A stretch of 64,000 nt of DNA from the NCBI GenBank assembly GCA_003550325.1, contig QKWP01002135.1, positions 1 through 64,000 of the forward strand, in the 5' to 3' direction. The translations under genes and the position numbers were made by a program. Origin of the DNA: Gigaspora rosea. Taxonomy: Eukaryota; Glomeromycota; Glomeromycetes; Diversisporales; Gigasporaceae. This document shows, one piece after another, positions 1 through 11,403 of this stretch; the first letter of the stretch is position 1, and every line of letters begins with the position of its first letter. A model generated the notes under the pieces. That model was given only the letters and a program-made list of their open reading frames with translations, was not told the origin of the DNA and made no database searches.

Positions 1-141
1 TAACTTTTAATTATATATATATTATATATTAGAAATTACAGCATATCGATCTCCAATTGAGCATTATTGTTATACTGTATATAGTAATTTTACTGTAAAG
101 GCTAATATATAATATATAATTATTAAATTTATAAAACATAC

Positions 142-653
142 TTATAACTTTTTTTTTGGCAAAGTTTTAATTTCTTTATATTCTTGAATATTTGAAGTTA
201 CATCAATAGTTAAATCTATAGTTTCTTCCAATTCAGTTTCAATTAATGGTTTTTGTAAGTTTAAATTTTCTAGTTTTATAATAAAAAAATTAAATAGATT
301 TTTACAATAAAAAAAGAAAAACAATTTAAAATTATGTACCTTTTTTTTTATATTTTTTATTACATTCACGACATATATTTATATAGTTTAAATTTGGTGG
401 AACTTCGAAATTGGAGGCATAATTACTATGAAACCATCTAACAAATTCTTTATCAAATTTTATTTTTTTTTATTGTTGCAGCAGCTTGTATAAGTGGGTT
501 TTTACAAAAATCAAGTTGATAACCATCCCTTTTCTTATTCCAGTATATTTCAGCATAAGGACAAGCACATTCTTTACTATATGATTTAGCACATACTAGA
601 CATACTAAACATATAGGACATACATTTGGTCGATAAGCTAACGTTTCAGTCAT
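142..653 (-). pseudogene. Cysteine-rich hypothetical protein, frame-shifted
   Basis: I do not recognise the family. From the ATG at 653-651 the first 66 residues hold a dense cysteine cluster (CPICLVCLVCAKS, then CACPYAE), suggesting a small zinc-binding module. The reading frame then runs into a stop near 453. One base out of frame, straight after an A-rich stretch, it continues as KFDKEFVRWFHSNYA and another CREC motif into the ORF ending at 142 with an acidic tail (ETELEETIDLTID). One protein of roughly 170 residues with a one-base A-run indel explains this best; an unrecognised intron is the alternative. No neighbour suggests a role, and the closest downstream feature on this strand is the window edge. 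That the frame change is decay or sequence error is inference. Confidence 0.45.
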
Positions 654-1190
654 AATGAATGCTATATAGTAAAAAAAAATTTATATCTATTGGATTTATA
701 ATTATTTATATATATTTATGTATTATATCAAATAGATTATAGTCTAGAAAATCGATATTTGGAACTTGCTTAAGTATTGTATTTATTATCATTATCGTTA
801 TCTGTTATGTATTTTTAACAAAACACTATAATACGTAATCAACCACACGTGATCACCCACCGGCCGACAACATTTCGGGATAAATTTTTTTTAGGGTGGT
901 CCGTGAATTTTGAAATTAGCTGTAATAATATGAGAGTATTTTTAATTTAATAATCTTAAAAATTATACAAATTATAATGCGTAGTATTATCTACAAAATC
1001 AATTATGGAAACTTCTATTGTTAAGTAAATTTTAGTTTTGTAATGCGGCAAAATAAAAATACTAACTTAAGATTTTTTGAACTCAGGTGATAGGACGGCA
1101 TATGTAGATCATATAATATAGATTACATGATGTAGATTACCTGATGATTAGGGTGTTCAGGATTATAATGCAGCATAATATGCACATAAT
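654..1190. other. No gene seen
   Basis: AT-rich DNA with only short open frames. I see no coding signal, RNA gene or clear repeat boundary here. The end of the DIRS-like element begins around 1190. Confidence 0.4.
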
Positions 1191-1740
1191 TTCAACTATT
1201 GGTCAATTTTATGAAGATTATTAAGAAATATATGAACGAACGAAGATATATAATATCAGTGTAGTACAGCTATTTTATTAGCAGCAATTTCAACTAATGG
1301 CCAATTTTATAAAGATCATTAAGAAATGTATAAACGAACAAAGATATATACGGTAATATTATGTATAATAGCTATTTTATTAGCCATTTTAGAAATTTGT
1401 ACAATGATACATGTAACTATGTCATCAATTTTTTTTTGGTATATATATGTCTCTCCCGTGATTAGCCTTTTTATTAGGCCGTTTGTAAAATTTGTAGTAT
1501 TATTTTCTCCTTTCTTTTTTTATTATTATTATTTACATTTATGTATAGTCTTTATATTGTTTTCTTCCTTTCACCTTTTTTTTTTTGGGAGGGGTATTGA
1601 TTGTAACTTTAGCCACATTGGGTGGGGAACGACGTGATATTATATATCTTTGTTCATTCATACATTTCTTAATGATCTTCATAATATCGACCATTAGTTG
1701 AAATGTATTTTACTCACTTCGATATATAATATCACGTGTA
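1191..1740. repeat. DIRS-like terminal/internal inverted repeats (left end)
   Basis: The block at about 1191-1262, beginning with the ATTTCAACTATTGG motif, returns imperfectly as a direct copy around 1285-1345 and in inverted form at 1640-1735. Another part (1245-1480) matches the opposite end near 12.5-12.64 kb in reverse complement. A 103-residue open frame here (1326-1637) is hydrophobic and T-rich; it overlaps repeat sequence and I do not treat it as a gene. Complementary ends and internal copies are expected of DIRS elements, which use them for circularisation. Confidence 0.55.
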
Positions 1741-1809
1741 GACCTTAGAGTCCTGATTACTTGATGATGAATTCATTGCTTGATTCAATATTTTGAATGA
1801 GATCTTGTT

Positions 1810-2573
1810 ACATTCAAGCATTTTCTTAATGCCCCTTTGATAGAATTTTTGATATATGGAGTAGTTGGACCAGTTTCCTAATGCTAATAGCATGGGTACA
1901 TCTGCTTCTGTATCTTGTGCTAATAAAGCTGATATTGATCTTACATCCTTGGCTTTGCAGAGGGTCTGCTTGTGTTAAAATACTCTTTAGCCATCTTGAA
2001 TAGTGTCTACTGTGGCTTGTTGGTAGAGTAAAGTGGTAGTTAGGAATAGATATTTGTATTGATCAGAGGTTCTCCATTCTTGTGTTCATTCTAATAGTTT
2101 TAGTACAGCTGGAGCTGGGCATAAATTTGTATCCTTATAATAGCCAATAAAGATTTTCTTTGATACGTTCTTGTTTCTTCCATGTGATATTGATATATTT
2201 GCTTCTTTTTGTAGTTGGTGATAGAGAATGAAATTTCATGACTTGTCTTTTGTAAGGACCTTAGCTCAATTCTGTGTAGGTCACTCAGCCTAGATGCTGA
2301 TTCTAAAACTATTAAGAATGCTGTTTTTCGTAACAAATCTAAGATCGACATGTTTTCATTAGAGCAAAAGCTGACTATAAGATCAAATACAAGTATGATA
2401 TCTATAGGATTATCGGGAGCAGAAAGTGATGAATTTGATTTTCGTATAGCTATCATAAATTTCACTATGTCTGGATGTCTTCCTATTGGGTAGCTGTTAA
2501 CATAGTTGTGTATCTCGCTTATCGCTAATTTGTATAAAGCTATTGTATTGTATACCTTTTGTTGACTACACAT
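1810..2573 (-). pseudogene. DIRS tyrosine recombinase, broken
   Basis: The open part (2573-2100) starts with an alpha-helical N-terminal region (VYNTIALYKLAISEIHN) and contains LLRKTAFLIVLESASRLSDL, matching the core entry of DIRS/Ngaro tyrosine recombinases, where the first catalytic arginine lies in the SxxRxSDL-like segment. Downstream the frame is lost, but translation of 1960-1815 in another frame gives DVRSISALLAQDTEADV, then LALGNWSNYSIYQKFYQ. This carries the second arginine region and the nucleophile-tyrosine region (GNW...FY). The enzyme would integrate circular element DNA without making target duplications. It is the last gene of the DIRS-like element and lies beside its inverted end. 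At least one frameshift makes it inactive. Confidence 0.65.
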
Positions 2574-2989
2574 ATCATTTAAGAATTTTATAATATTTTT
2601 TATAGAGCACTATAAGGATTTGTGCTTCCCTATTATACCAAATGTACTATCTGTTGATTGCAGATCCTACTGTGATGTTTGATGATTTATTTGATGTCTC
2701 TTCCATTCATTTAATAGCTTCTTTTGAAAACATCTTTGCTTGTAGTTGTGTCCTAACACTAGACAAGCGAATATTTGCTATTTGGAATTGTAAAGAGGGC
2801 TTGGCTGATTTGTCTCCAGTGGGGCCAGTACTTCGTGTATTGGAAGAAGTATTGGAAGGTCTATCAATGTTTTAATTAGTAGGGGAACCATGGAGCCATT
2901 GTCCATCCGGGTATTATTAAACAAAGTGTTGCTTGGTCCATAATTATCTTGAACAAGACTTTGGGAATAAGAATTCAGGGAGGATTCGC

Positions 2990-4065
2990 TCATAAGGTTC
3001 TGTTGTTCTAGTCTTGATTTAGTGCATCTGTGCCTAGTGCTCGCAAGTCTGGGAATCTCGAATAGTAATCTGGCAGTTGTGTGTTTGTTTGATTGGCAAA
3101 TAAATCAATTGTAAATGGGCCCATCTTGATTTTAGTTTTTCAAATATCTTTGGGTTTAATTGCCAATCCTGCTATTCGAATTTGTGTCTTAAGGCTAAAT
3201 CTGCCTATGTATTTAACTCTCCTAGCAGATATTGTGTTATTACTCTGATTTTTCTTTTTAAGCAAAGGTTCTATATTTTGTTAATAAGCTTAGGTCTTGG
3301 AATGCAGTTCCTTCTTGATAGTTTAAATAAGCTACAGTAGTGCAATTGTCTGTTTTTATTAAAATTGTTTGATTGTCGATGTCTTTGAAGGTTAGGAGGG
3401 CATAATATATCAGTGTTGGAATATGACCAGGACATAACAGGTCATATTAAAGTTTAATTGGTAAGATTATATGACAATATATGATTTCATTAATTAAACT
3501 TGGTAATATAATCTGGTATGACTTTGTCAAATGACCTCAGCAATTGAACTTAGTAATATGGCCTGTTATAACCTGTTATATAAATTTTTTGTGATATGAC
3601 CTATTATAACCAGTCATAACAGGTCATATTACAAAAAAGTCATATAACAGATCATAACAGGTCATATTACTAAGTTCAATTGCTAAGATCATTTGACAAA
3701 GCCATAACAGATTATATTACCAAGTTTAATTAATAAAATCATATAACTATTGTTATATAATCTTACTAATTAAACTTTGATATGACCTGTTATAACCTGG
3801 TCATATTCCAACACTATAATATATTGCTTTTAGTTTCAGTATATTTATGCGTAGCTCTTTTTGTATTTCTGACTATCGGCTATAAATTATTTTTGGTCTT
3901 TCATTGTACCCCAACCTGTCAATAACGCATCTGTATATACTGTTGTAGTTGGTTCAGTTGGAATAAGACTTGTTCCATTCAAGGCTTTCAAGTTCAATAT
4001 CTATTAGTTGAGTTCGTCGATGCTTTGCAATGACAAGGTCAGGTAGGAGTTCCATTCTTGTTTCT
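2990..4065 (-). pseudogene. DIRS RNase H region, broken by a hAT MITE
   Basis: No long open frame survives, but reading the minus strand from about 3405 gives ALLTFKDIDNQTILIKTDN, followed by TTVAYLNYQEGTAF. This is the DIRS-type RNase H core, with its catalytic aspartate in the KTDN motif. It lies between RT and recombinase as in intact DIRS elements and would remove the RNA strand during cDNA synthesis. The upstream half is interrupted by the palindromic insertion 3411-3816. Identification rests on motif and position only. Confidence 0.5.
3411..3816. mobile_element. Palindromic hAT-type MITE with 8-bp target duplication
   Basis: A 406-bp near-perfect fold-back. The left end CAGTGTTGGAATATGACCAG is mirrored by CTGGTCATATTCCAACACTA on the right. 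It is flanked on both sides by TAATATAT (3403-3410 and 3817-3824), an exact 8-bp duplication as made by hAT transposases. No coding capacity. It interrupts the RNase H region of the DIRS-like element. Confidence 0.85.
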
Positions 4066-5015
4066 TTAAAGCTGAATTTTTGTTTTTTTAGCAATGATCA
4101 TATCTTTAGTTTGGCTAGAAAAACTGCGCCAATAGTAGCTGAAAGCTTTCCCATAACTTCGGCTAATTCTTTTAATATGTAATAAATATTTCTTTATGTT
4201 TGTGATATATTCCTTCTTTAGGTTGTTGACATTTTCCTTTGGAAGGTTTAGGCTTATTATTTTTGTATCAATTTTGAAGCCAAGAAATGTTACTTGTTGC
4301 AATGATACTAGATTGGATTTTGTTGTATTAATTCTGAAGCCCAAGTTTTCTAAGAGTTGAAGCAACATTTGTGTTTGTTCTATTGACTCTGATTTTGAAC
4401 AAGCTAGCAAAAGAATGCCGTTCAGATAAATTACAAGTCTTATTCCTTGGCTTCTTGCCATGATAGGATTGGTTTCATTAATTTTGTAAATACTTTAGGG
4501 CTGCATGTTAGACCAAATAGGAGAGCAATAAATTGGTAGCAACGATTGCCAATATTGAATGCAAAGTAGTGTGATACTAAGGGTAATAAAGGCACATGAT
4601 AAGGGTGCTGATATTTATTAGATAATATTTTAGGGGTGGGTCAAAAAAAATCTTATCTTAGTTAAATTTGATTGGCTAAAATTCTATTTATAGATCTTAT
4701 CTAGGGGAGGGTAAGCACCTATAGTAAATGGATATTAGGTAATAAATGTCAGTGCTCTAAAAAGCGTCTTGGATATTGATTATAGTCATATAATCATTTG
4801 TTTTATTTGAGATTTGACTGTTTTTATTGTTTTCATTTTGAAGTGTACTAGATGTATATATGTGTTTAGTTCCCTCTAATCTATGATTAGTCTCACTGAT
4901 CTGTCCTTCTTGAGAATAGTAAAAATCTTTGATTGAAAACAGTGAGTATGTGTGTTTAATTCCTTTATAACATGTTTTAAAAATTTTTGTATTTCATCTA
5001 ATAAATCTGAAGTGA
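4066..5015 (-). pseudogene. DIRS-type reverse transcriptase, broken
   Basis: Translation of about 5010-4780 on the minus strand gives FTILKKDRSVRLIID, a stop, then RELNTYIHLVHFKMKTIK. This is the start of a DIRS/retroelement RT fingers-palm region (K..R.I.D.R.LN...FKM). The open 131-residue piece at 4461-4066 begins with RLVIYLNGILLLA, where the catalytic YLDD should be. It continues with LENLGFRINTTKSNLVS and FLGFKIDT, the usual segments after the active site. The two catalytic aspartates are replaced by N and G, so the enzyme is dead. The RT is separated from the Gag-like ORF by the inserted element 5019-11425. Confidence 0.7.
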
Positions 5016-5089
5016 TTAGGGAGCTTTCAGAAATTATATATTTTTTGGGTGGGTAGGTGGGGTCGCCGTTATAATTCTGGCTAAAAGTA

Positions 5090-5930
5090 TAAAATTATAA
5101 AATTATTGATAACTTTTAATCTACTGGGCCAATTTAGATAATTTAACTACCAAAATGCTCATCTCGATGAGACGATTCTAACAAACCCAAAATTGTTAAA
5201 ATCTAATCATAATGTCCCAAGATCGTTCAACTTTTGTATAATTTTAATAGTGATTTTTTAGAATCTTCAAGTAAATTTCTTTAACATTGAATAAGGGCAG
5301 TGTCATTAATCACCTGATTATTTTTTATTAGAGGCCTACCCCCCCTCTTCCTTAATATATAAATAGTCAGGTTCTTATATATAATTTTAACTTTTTTTAC
5401 CCCCCTCCCCACCTAAAAAATCACCTGATTTTTGTTACTCCCCTAACTTTTAATCCACTGGCCCGTTTGGATGATTTAACTGCCAAAATGTTCATCTCAG
5501 TGAGACGATTCTAAAGCCCAAAATCGCTAAATTCCAATTACAGGATCACAAGATCGATAAAAATTTGTATTGTTATTAACAATACAAATCTTTATCGATC
5601 TTTGGATTCTGTAATTGGAATTTAGCGATTTTGGGCTTGTTAGAATTGTCCCACTGAGATGAACATTTTGGTAGTTAAATCATCCAAATGGGCTAGTGGA
5701 TCAAAAGTTATTCAATGTTAAAGAAATTTACTTAGTAATTCTAAAAAATTACTATTAAAATTACACAAAACTTGAACAATCTTGGGATTCTGTGATTAGA
5801 TTTTAATGATTTTGGACTTGTTAGAATCGTCTTGTCAAGATGGGCAATTTGGTAGTTAAATCATACAAAACAGACCAGTGTATCAAAGGTTATTATCAAT
5901 TCCAAAAATTGGACATATTGGATGTTATCT
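5090..5930. repeat. Long palindromic repeat, copy 1
   Basis: A large imperfect palindrome centred near 5579. The arms contain the phrase built around GGATGATTTAACTRCCAAAA and its complement, in two nested layers on each side. The left arm is interrupted by the MITE at 5295-5443. The same family recurs at 28.5-29.96 kb and as a fragment at 30.4-30.53 kb. No coding capacity. Confidence 0.65.
5295..5443. mobile_element. PIF/Harbinger-type MITE (TAA duplication)
   Basis: A 149-bp element starting GGGCAGTGTCATTAATCACC and ending GGTGATTTTTTA-like in inverted form, with TAA on both sides (5292-5294, 5444-5446). A second, oppositely oriented copy lies at 22782-22932, also between TAA repeats. The two copies share internal sequence, so they form one family. 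Confidence 0.75.
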
Positions 5931-6055
5931 ATTAAAACAGCCCTTTTTTACACATATTTCATTTTGAGATAATTGAGTTTAAACATTTGGTTTGATTTTT
6001 GGACTGATCTGGGATTAATTAAATTTCACGATTTTGATTAGTTAAATGTAGCAGG

Positions 6056-6341
6056 TAGGGTTCCGCAATTTGATTTGATCTTCAAATATTTGAATCAAAT
6101 ATTTGATCAAATTCAAATTCAAATTTGACTATATTTGATTTGATCAAATTCAAATATGCCCAAATTTGATTTGATTTGACAAATATTTGATTTGATTTGA
6201 AAATTATTATTAAAAATTCAAATTCAAATCAAATTCAAATTCAAATATTTGAATCAAATCAAATTCAAATTAGTGTCAATTTGATTTGATCAAATTCAAA
6301 TTGATCCAATATTTGATTTGATTTGAATTTGAGGAACCCTA
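6056..6341. mobile_element. Small hAT-type MITE with 8-bp duplication
   Basis: Ends TAGGGTTCC / GGAACCCTA flanked by GTAGCAGG on both sides (6048-6055 and 6342-6349). The 286-bp interior is made almost entirely of interleaved ATTTGATTTGA and TCAAATTCAAA blocks, so it can fold on itself in many registers. Confidence 0.8.
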
Positions 6342-6535
6342 GTAGCAGGTGACTATCGAATAATCTTGTGATGTGTTGGCCTTACGCGGTCTCGTGTAAT
6401 TTTTTTTTTTATAATTACCTTGATTTTTCATTATACAAATCAACTTTTATTTATAATTGAAAAATATTGATCATATCAAAATTTATATAAATTTAATAAA
6501 AACTCATTTTTCAAAAAATTGCAAAAAAGAGCTGT

Positions 6536-6938
6536 GAATACCTGATATGGGGCAGGTACCGCTCTACCAAGTCTCCCGTCGAGGATAACAGGACCAGAAT
6601 ACCCGCCTGGGTCCTAAGGCAATGGATAAATATCCAGAACTTGCTGACTGACTTATGTAACGGGCCTGTTCTGGTGATACAAGATGGGTTGGCAGGCGGA
6701 ACATGGATCAGAGGGTTTAAATAGGCAATTCCCATAGTTGGGTTGCAGGTATGGCAGCTAGTGTGGAACCCTTGGGCGGACCACTTAAATTAGACACCAA
6801 AAGTGTACGTGTGGCTAGATGTATCCTCGTCTATGTAACAAATGCCGGTATTCCTCTAGAGGATACCGACAGCCCTAATATCTTGAATAAAATTCCTAAG
6901 TCCCAAGACGGGCACTTTAATTAAAAAAAAAAAAAAAA
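6536..6938 (+). mobile_element. SINE-like retroposon with poly-A tail and 15-bp duplication
   Basis: The 15-bp word GCAAAAAAGAGCTGT stands directly before (6521-6535) and after (6939-6953) a roughly 400-bp body that ends in a run of A. That is the signature of target-primed reverse transcription. The body is richer in G and C than its surroundings and non-coding. I could not confirm A and B boxes of an RNA polymerase III promoter, so tRNA ancestry is open. A 74-residue minus-strand frame inside it is not convincing. Confidence 0.65.
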
Positions 6939-7026
6939 GCAAAAAAGAGCTGTTTTAATAGATAACACCCCATATAAATAATTTTTTTAAAAAAATAAAA
7001 TTTGATTAACTAAATAGGGTATCAGG

Positions 7027-10000
7027 TAGGGCTGTTAATGGAGTATTATACTCCAGAGTAATTAAGGAGTATAAACCACTCCATACCGGCATGGTTTAAG
7101 CAAAACACCACTCCAGATTATTTAATTTTATTATCAAAATAAAATACTTCGAAGTCTAACCCATTGAGTTAAAATAGTTAAAACTCTGGAGTAAATGTGC
7201 TCTGGAGTTATTACTCTGAATTAAAATTATATATGTGCTGTCTGTAAATAAATATTATTACTATGGCGAATTTAATTCTAAAGAATTGTAATATTATATA
7301 TTAAAGTAATTTAATATGTAATATTATAATTCTTCTACCATTAAGTTCGGCATAGCAATAGTAGTGTATCTCGCAGTAGATAATGATATTATCCTCGTGC
7401 AAATTGCATCATACCTCACATGAATTAATATTTAATTAGATACCTCGCACTTTGCACGAGGTCATATGTCTTGTAAAATGCATGCTAGTTTTACATACCT
7501 TGCATCTTTAGATTATAGAAATTATATAATTTCTATTATATAATTTATATTGACTCAAATGTGTTTGGTGCTACAAAGTGAAAATTTAGCCCTTATTAAA
7601 TACATTAAATACAAGAACACGCATTAATCCTTCAGGGGACAGTAGTAGATTTTCACTTCACATTACAATTGTAAGTTGCACATTATAGTTAGTATTTGTG
7701 TGACAGAAATAAAAGAACAAGCCAAGCGATTTTAAATTGCGCTTTTAATTTTAGATATGAATTTTAAATTTTAATGGTTAAAAAAAAAAAGTAGGTAAAA
7801 GTTAGTTTGAAACCGAATCATAGAAGTAAAAATTCTTTTAATTTTTTATTTTCACTAGTATTCAAGGTAATCGGTTAGTCAATTTGACATTTATTTGATG
7901 CAAACATTGCGTGCAAATTATTACTTTGGGGTTTATAAAAAAAAATTAAATATGAAATGCTTCCCTTTTTAGAAGTATGCTTCGTGTTTTATTTCACTTT
8001 ATTTCTTTTATTTTTTCATGCTCGTAGTCTAGATTTACAATGATATTATACTCATTAGTTATCTAAGCACAAAGTGCGTTTTATATTTTAAAAAAAAAAA
8101 CATTCAAATACCGTAATCTTTTTAGAAATTTTCGTTATTTCTGAGAAAATTTGTAACGACCTAAAAAATAATTTGACTTCAATTTTCACTATAAACGATT
8201 ATGAAGATACAAGCTATATGAGTGATGATAATATTGTCGATAATAGTTATAAGGTTATAAATTCTATTATTGACAATAATGAAGATACAAACCTTACCAA
8301 TGATAATGAAGATACAAGCTTCACCGATAATAATAATGATAACTCGAATGAGAACAACAATTCAAATGATATTGACAATTCAAATCATTTGAATGATAAT
8401 GATGATTCCATCTATAGCAACAAAAAAAATCTCTTAAAAAGAGCTGGACAACGTACATCTGCCATTTGGAAATTTTTTTATGAAGAGAAAGACGATAGTA
8501 GCAAGGTTGTTGCGATAGTTTGTGATTTTTGCAAAAAAAAATGGCAACCAGGAAATACAACTGGGACATTAGCAACCTACCTTAATAATAGGCACCATAA
8601 TAATATTTCTTTGAAACAACAAACACTTTTACATTTTACTTCAAGACCTTATACAACAAAATATTCTCAACGAGTAACAGAAATAAATAATAAGGTTATA
8701 GACTTTATTATATGCTATCAATTGCCTTTCTCTATTGTGGATAATCAATATTTTAAGAAGCTACTTGGTGCTCTCGATCCGCGTTATAGTGGTTTTTGTA
8801 GACAAACATTATACAATGAGACAATGAATCGTTTTGAAAATGCACATGAAAAATTATAGAATTGCTCAAAAATATTGACTCAATGGTTTCAATTACATGT
8901 GATATATGGACATCCGTATCTTTTCAAGCATATTTAGGTGTAACTATACACTATATCGATAAGAATTGAAAGGCACATAATTTTCTTTTAGACTTGGTGC
9001 ATTACCCTGACTATCATTACGGCATAGTTACTAAAGATTTGCTTGTAGCCTTGTTTAATAAAATGGAAATTACATCCAAAGTTGTCAGCTTTACAACCGA
9101 TAATGATGCGAGCATGATTGTTGCAGGACGTGAGCTACAAACAGATCTTCTTTTGGCAGGAAATAGAGAATTTATACATCACCGATGTGCAGCACATATC
9201 TTGAATATCGCTGTAAAACATGGCATGCAGCTTGAAGCTATAGTTGTTGAAAGGGTTAGAAATTTTATTAATAAAAAAATACGACATTCACAATTATTTT
9301 GTGATGCATTACGAAAAATTTGTGCTACACACGAAGTTGACTTTTTAAAGCCAGAACTCGACGTCGATACGCGCTGGAACAGTACGTTTCTAATGTTACA
9401 AAAATTTAGTAAAATGATAGAGGTACTTGACTACTTGGTTTTGAAAAACAAAAAACAACTCGAAAATTTGTGGCTCAATGAAAATGAATGGGGTCTGGTC
9501 GATGCAATTTTAAAGCTTCTCGAACCAGTATACAAAGCGACGTTATTATTGTCTCTTAATTCCTATCCAGCTATTAGTGACGTCTAACTTGTATTTATTG
9601 GGCTTCAACGTCATCTTGATCAGTATCTCTCTGACCACGGTGAAGAAGAATGTTATATGGCACAATCTATAGCTCACAAATTAGAAAAATATTGGAATAT
9701 TATTGATCAATCAACTATATTGCCTACTTTACTAGACCCACGTTCAAAATTAATTACCTTTGCAACACAAGAAGAAAAAATGAATGCCATAAATAAGTTA
9801 CGTGAACAAATGTCAAACTATGGAAGTGTATCATTAGGTAAAATTTAAATTGGCAAAAAATTTTAATCGATTATATCAATTTTTATAAAATCTTACCATT
9901 ACCGTTACTAAAACTTTTATTCTATTACTGTCATTAGAACCATCTAATATCACAAAGGAAAAAGAAAATCAACAAATAAGTCAGCGTTTATTTTTTGAAT

Positions 10001-11350
10001 TATTATTACATCAACAAAGCGAAGTTTCAATAGAAAATGAATTGGAACGATACTTAGCTCTTCCACTTGCTCCTGAAGGAAGTCCACTTGCATGGTGGTA
10101 TAAATTTGAAAAAGATTTCCCAACGCTTAGCAAGATGGCAAAAAACTAATTTATCTATACAAGGAACAAGCATTCCCAGTGAGCAGGCTTTCTCTCTTGC
10201 AGCTCATACTGTTACAAAAATTAGAAATAGTCTTTCGCCAGATTCAGTACGTGCTTCATTGTACTTAAAAAGTTGGATAATGAAAGTGCGTCTTGAAGAT
10301 AATGAATTTTAACAATCTTATAACTGTGCAATCATGATGTTTAGTTTTATTTTTTTTTTTTTGAAAAAAAGAGTTACGTATCTAATTCTTTTTTTTTTTT
10401 TTTTTTTTTTTTGAAACTAAAAAAAATTTAAATTAGTTTTTAGGATTTTTTGGGATATAGGTCTTGTTGGGTACATTAATATAGAATTCAGTATTAATAA
10501 AACGTATAGCATATATATACTAGTGGAAGTATAAAATAGTCAATGTTTTTAACGTGTCTAAGATTTTATACTGGTTTTTCGTATTTAATATTTTTATTAA
10601 CAGTTAACTTATATAATAATATTAACGCATAAGCTTTCGAACATTACAGAAAGTTTTTTTTTTGTATGTATATTAAGCTATACTTTCTTATATAATACTT
10701 CAATATCATATATAATGTATAAGTGATATATATATTCAATTAATGATGTAATTTTTTTAATTAGCATAATACATGTTATCGACAAAAATCTGGGACTCTC
10801 ACTAGGCTTTTAGGCTTTTCTAATATTCTAATAAAAAGAATAGTCTACGTTTTACACACTAAATTTGACAAATTTTTTTTAAAAGTTGGGTAAGTAATAA
10901 ACCTTTTCCCAGTATAATAATGTTCAGGGATAATCAATAGCTATTAGTAGCAACAAATTATATTATAACTGTATAACTGTTATTTTTTTCATGTGTTACA
11001 ACGTAAACTCAGCGAGTGACTCCCTATCAATCATGATCATAAATTGCTTGAAATTGTCGAATACGATAATTTGACAAATGATTGGCTACACGTGCCGCTT
11101 TGCGGCATGTGCTCATTTGTCAAATTACTGTTATTCGACAAGTTTTGCCCAATAATGTATACTAATCTGGAGTGTAATGCTTCAAAGTATACTTCAGATT
11201 ATACTTCGATTTAGTACACCAGATTCAATACTCCAGTGTTAAACTATAAAGTTTGATCTGTGGTGGTGTACTTCGGAGTGGTGTGGTTTTGGGTGTTACT
11301 CCAGCAAAGTATGCTCCACTCCACTCTAGATTACTCTATTAACAGCCCTA
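7027..11350 (+). mobile_element. hAT transposon 1, decayed
   Basis: Termini TAGGGCTGTTAATGGAGTA and its inverted partner ending TTAACAGCCCTA at 11350, flanked by GTATCAGG (7019-7026) and GTATTAGG (11351-11358), an 8-bp duplication with one mismatch. Subterminal regions are rich in ACTCCA/TGGAGT repeats, likely transposase binding sites. A broken transposase lies inside (8173-10312). It is nested in the TTA-flanked element inside the DIRS-like element. Confidence 0.85.
8173..10312 (+). pseudogene. hAT transposase (element 1), multiply broken
   Basis: The first fragment (8173-8859) has an N/D-rich leader, then a BED-type zinc finger (AIWKFF...VCDFCKKKW...LNNRHH) and the start of the hAT core (LPFSIVDNQYFKKLL). 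The next frame (8862-9587) contains CDIWTS, where a catalytic aspartate is expected, FTTDNDASMI with the second one, and RCAAHILNIAVK. Fragments follow at 9657-9848 and 10067-10312, the last with the C-terminal dimerisation motif (GTSIPSEQAFSLAAHTVT). A stop at 8967-8969 (TGA) sits where the family usually has tryptophan, so a TGG-to-TGA change fits. At least two frameshifts and two stops make it a pseudogene. Confidence 0.8.
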
Positions 11351-11403
11351 GTATTAGGTGTGGTGGGTGGGATAAAATTTTGAAATTTATTAGTAACAAA
11401 AAA

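Larger units (their letters stand above)
5923..6967. repeat. Inverted-repeat element carrying a MITE and a SINE
   Basis: TGTTATCTATTAAAACAG at 5923 is mirrored by CTGTTTTAATAGATAACA ending at 6967, with a few more matching bases inward. I see no clear target duplication, so it may be a MITE or a simple inverted repeat. Two later insertions (6056-6341 and 6536-6938) account for most of its interior. Confidence 0.5.

Noticed and set aside
1326..1637. 103-residue hydrophobic ORF near the left end
   Set aside because: It lies in DIRS terminal repeat sequence, is driven by T-runs and has no matching coding features.
6511..6735. 74-residue minus-strand ORF
   Set aside because: It is read from the SINE-like body and spans its left target duplication.
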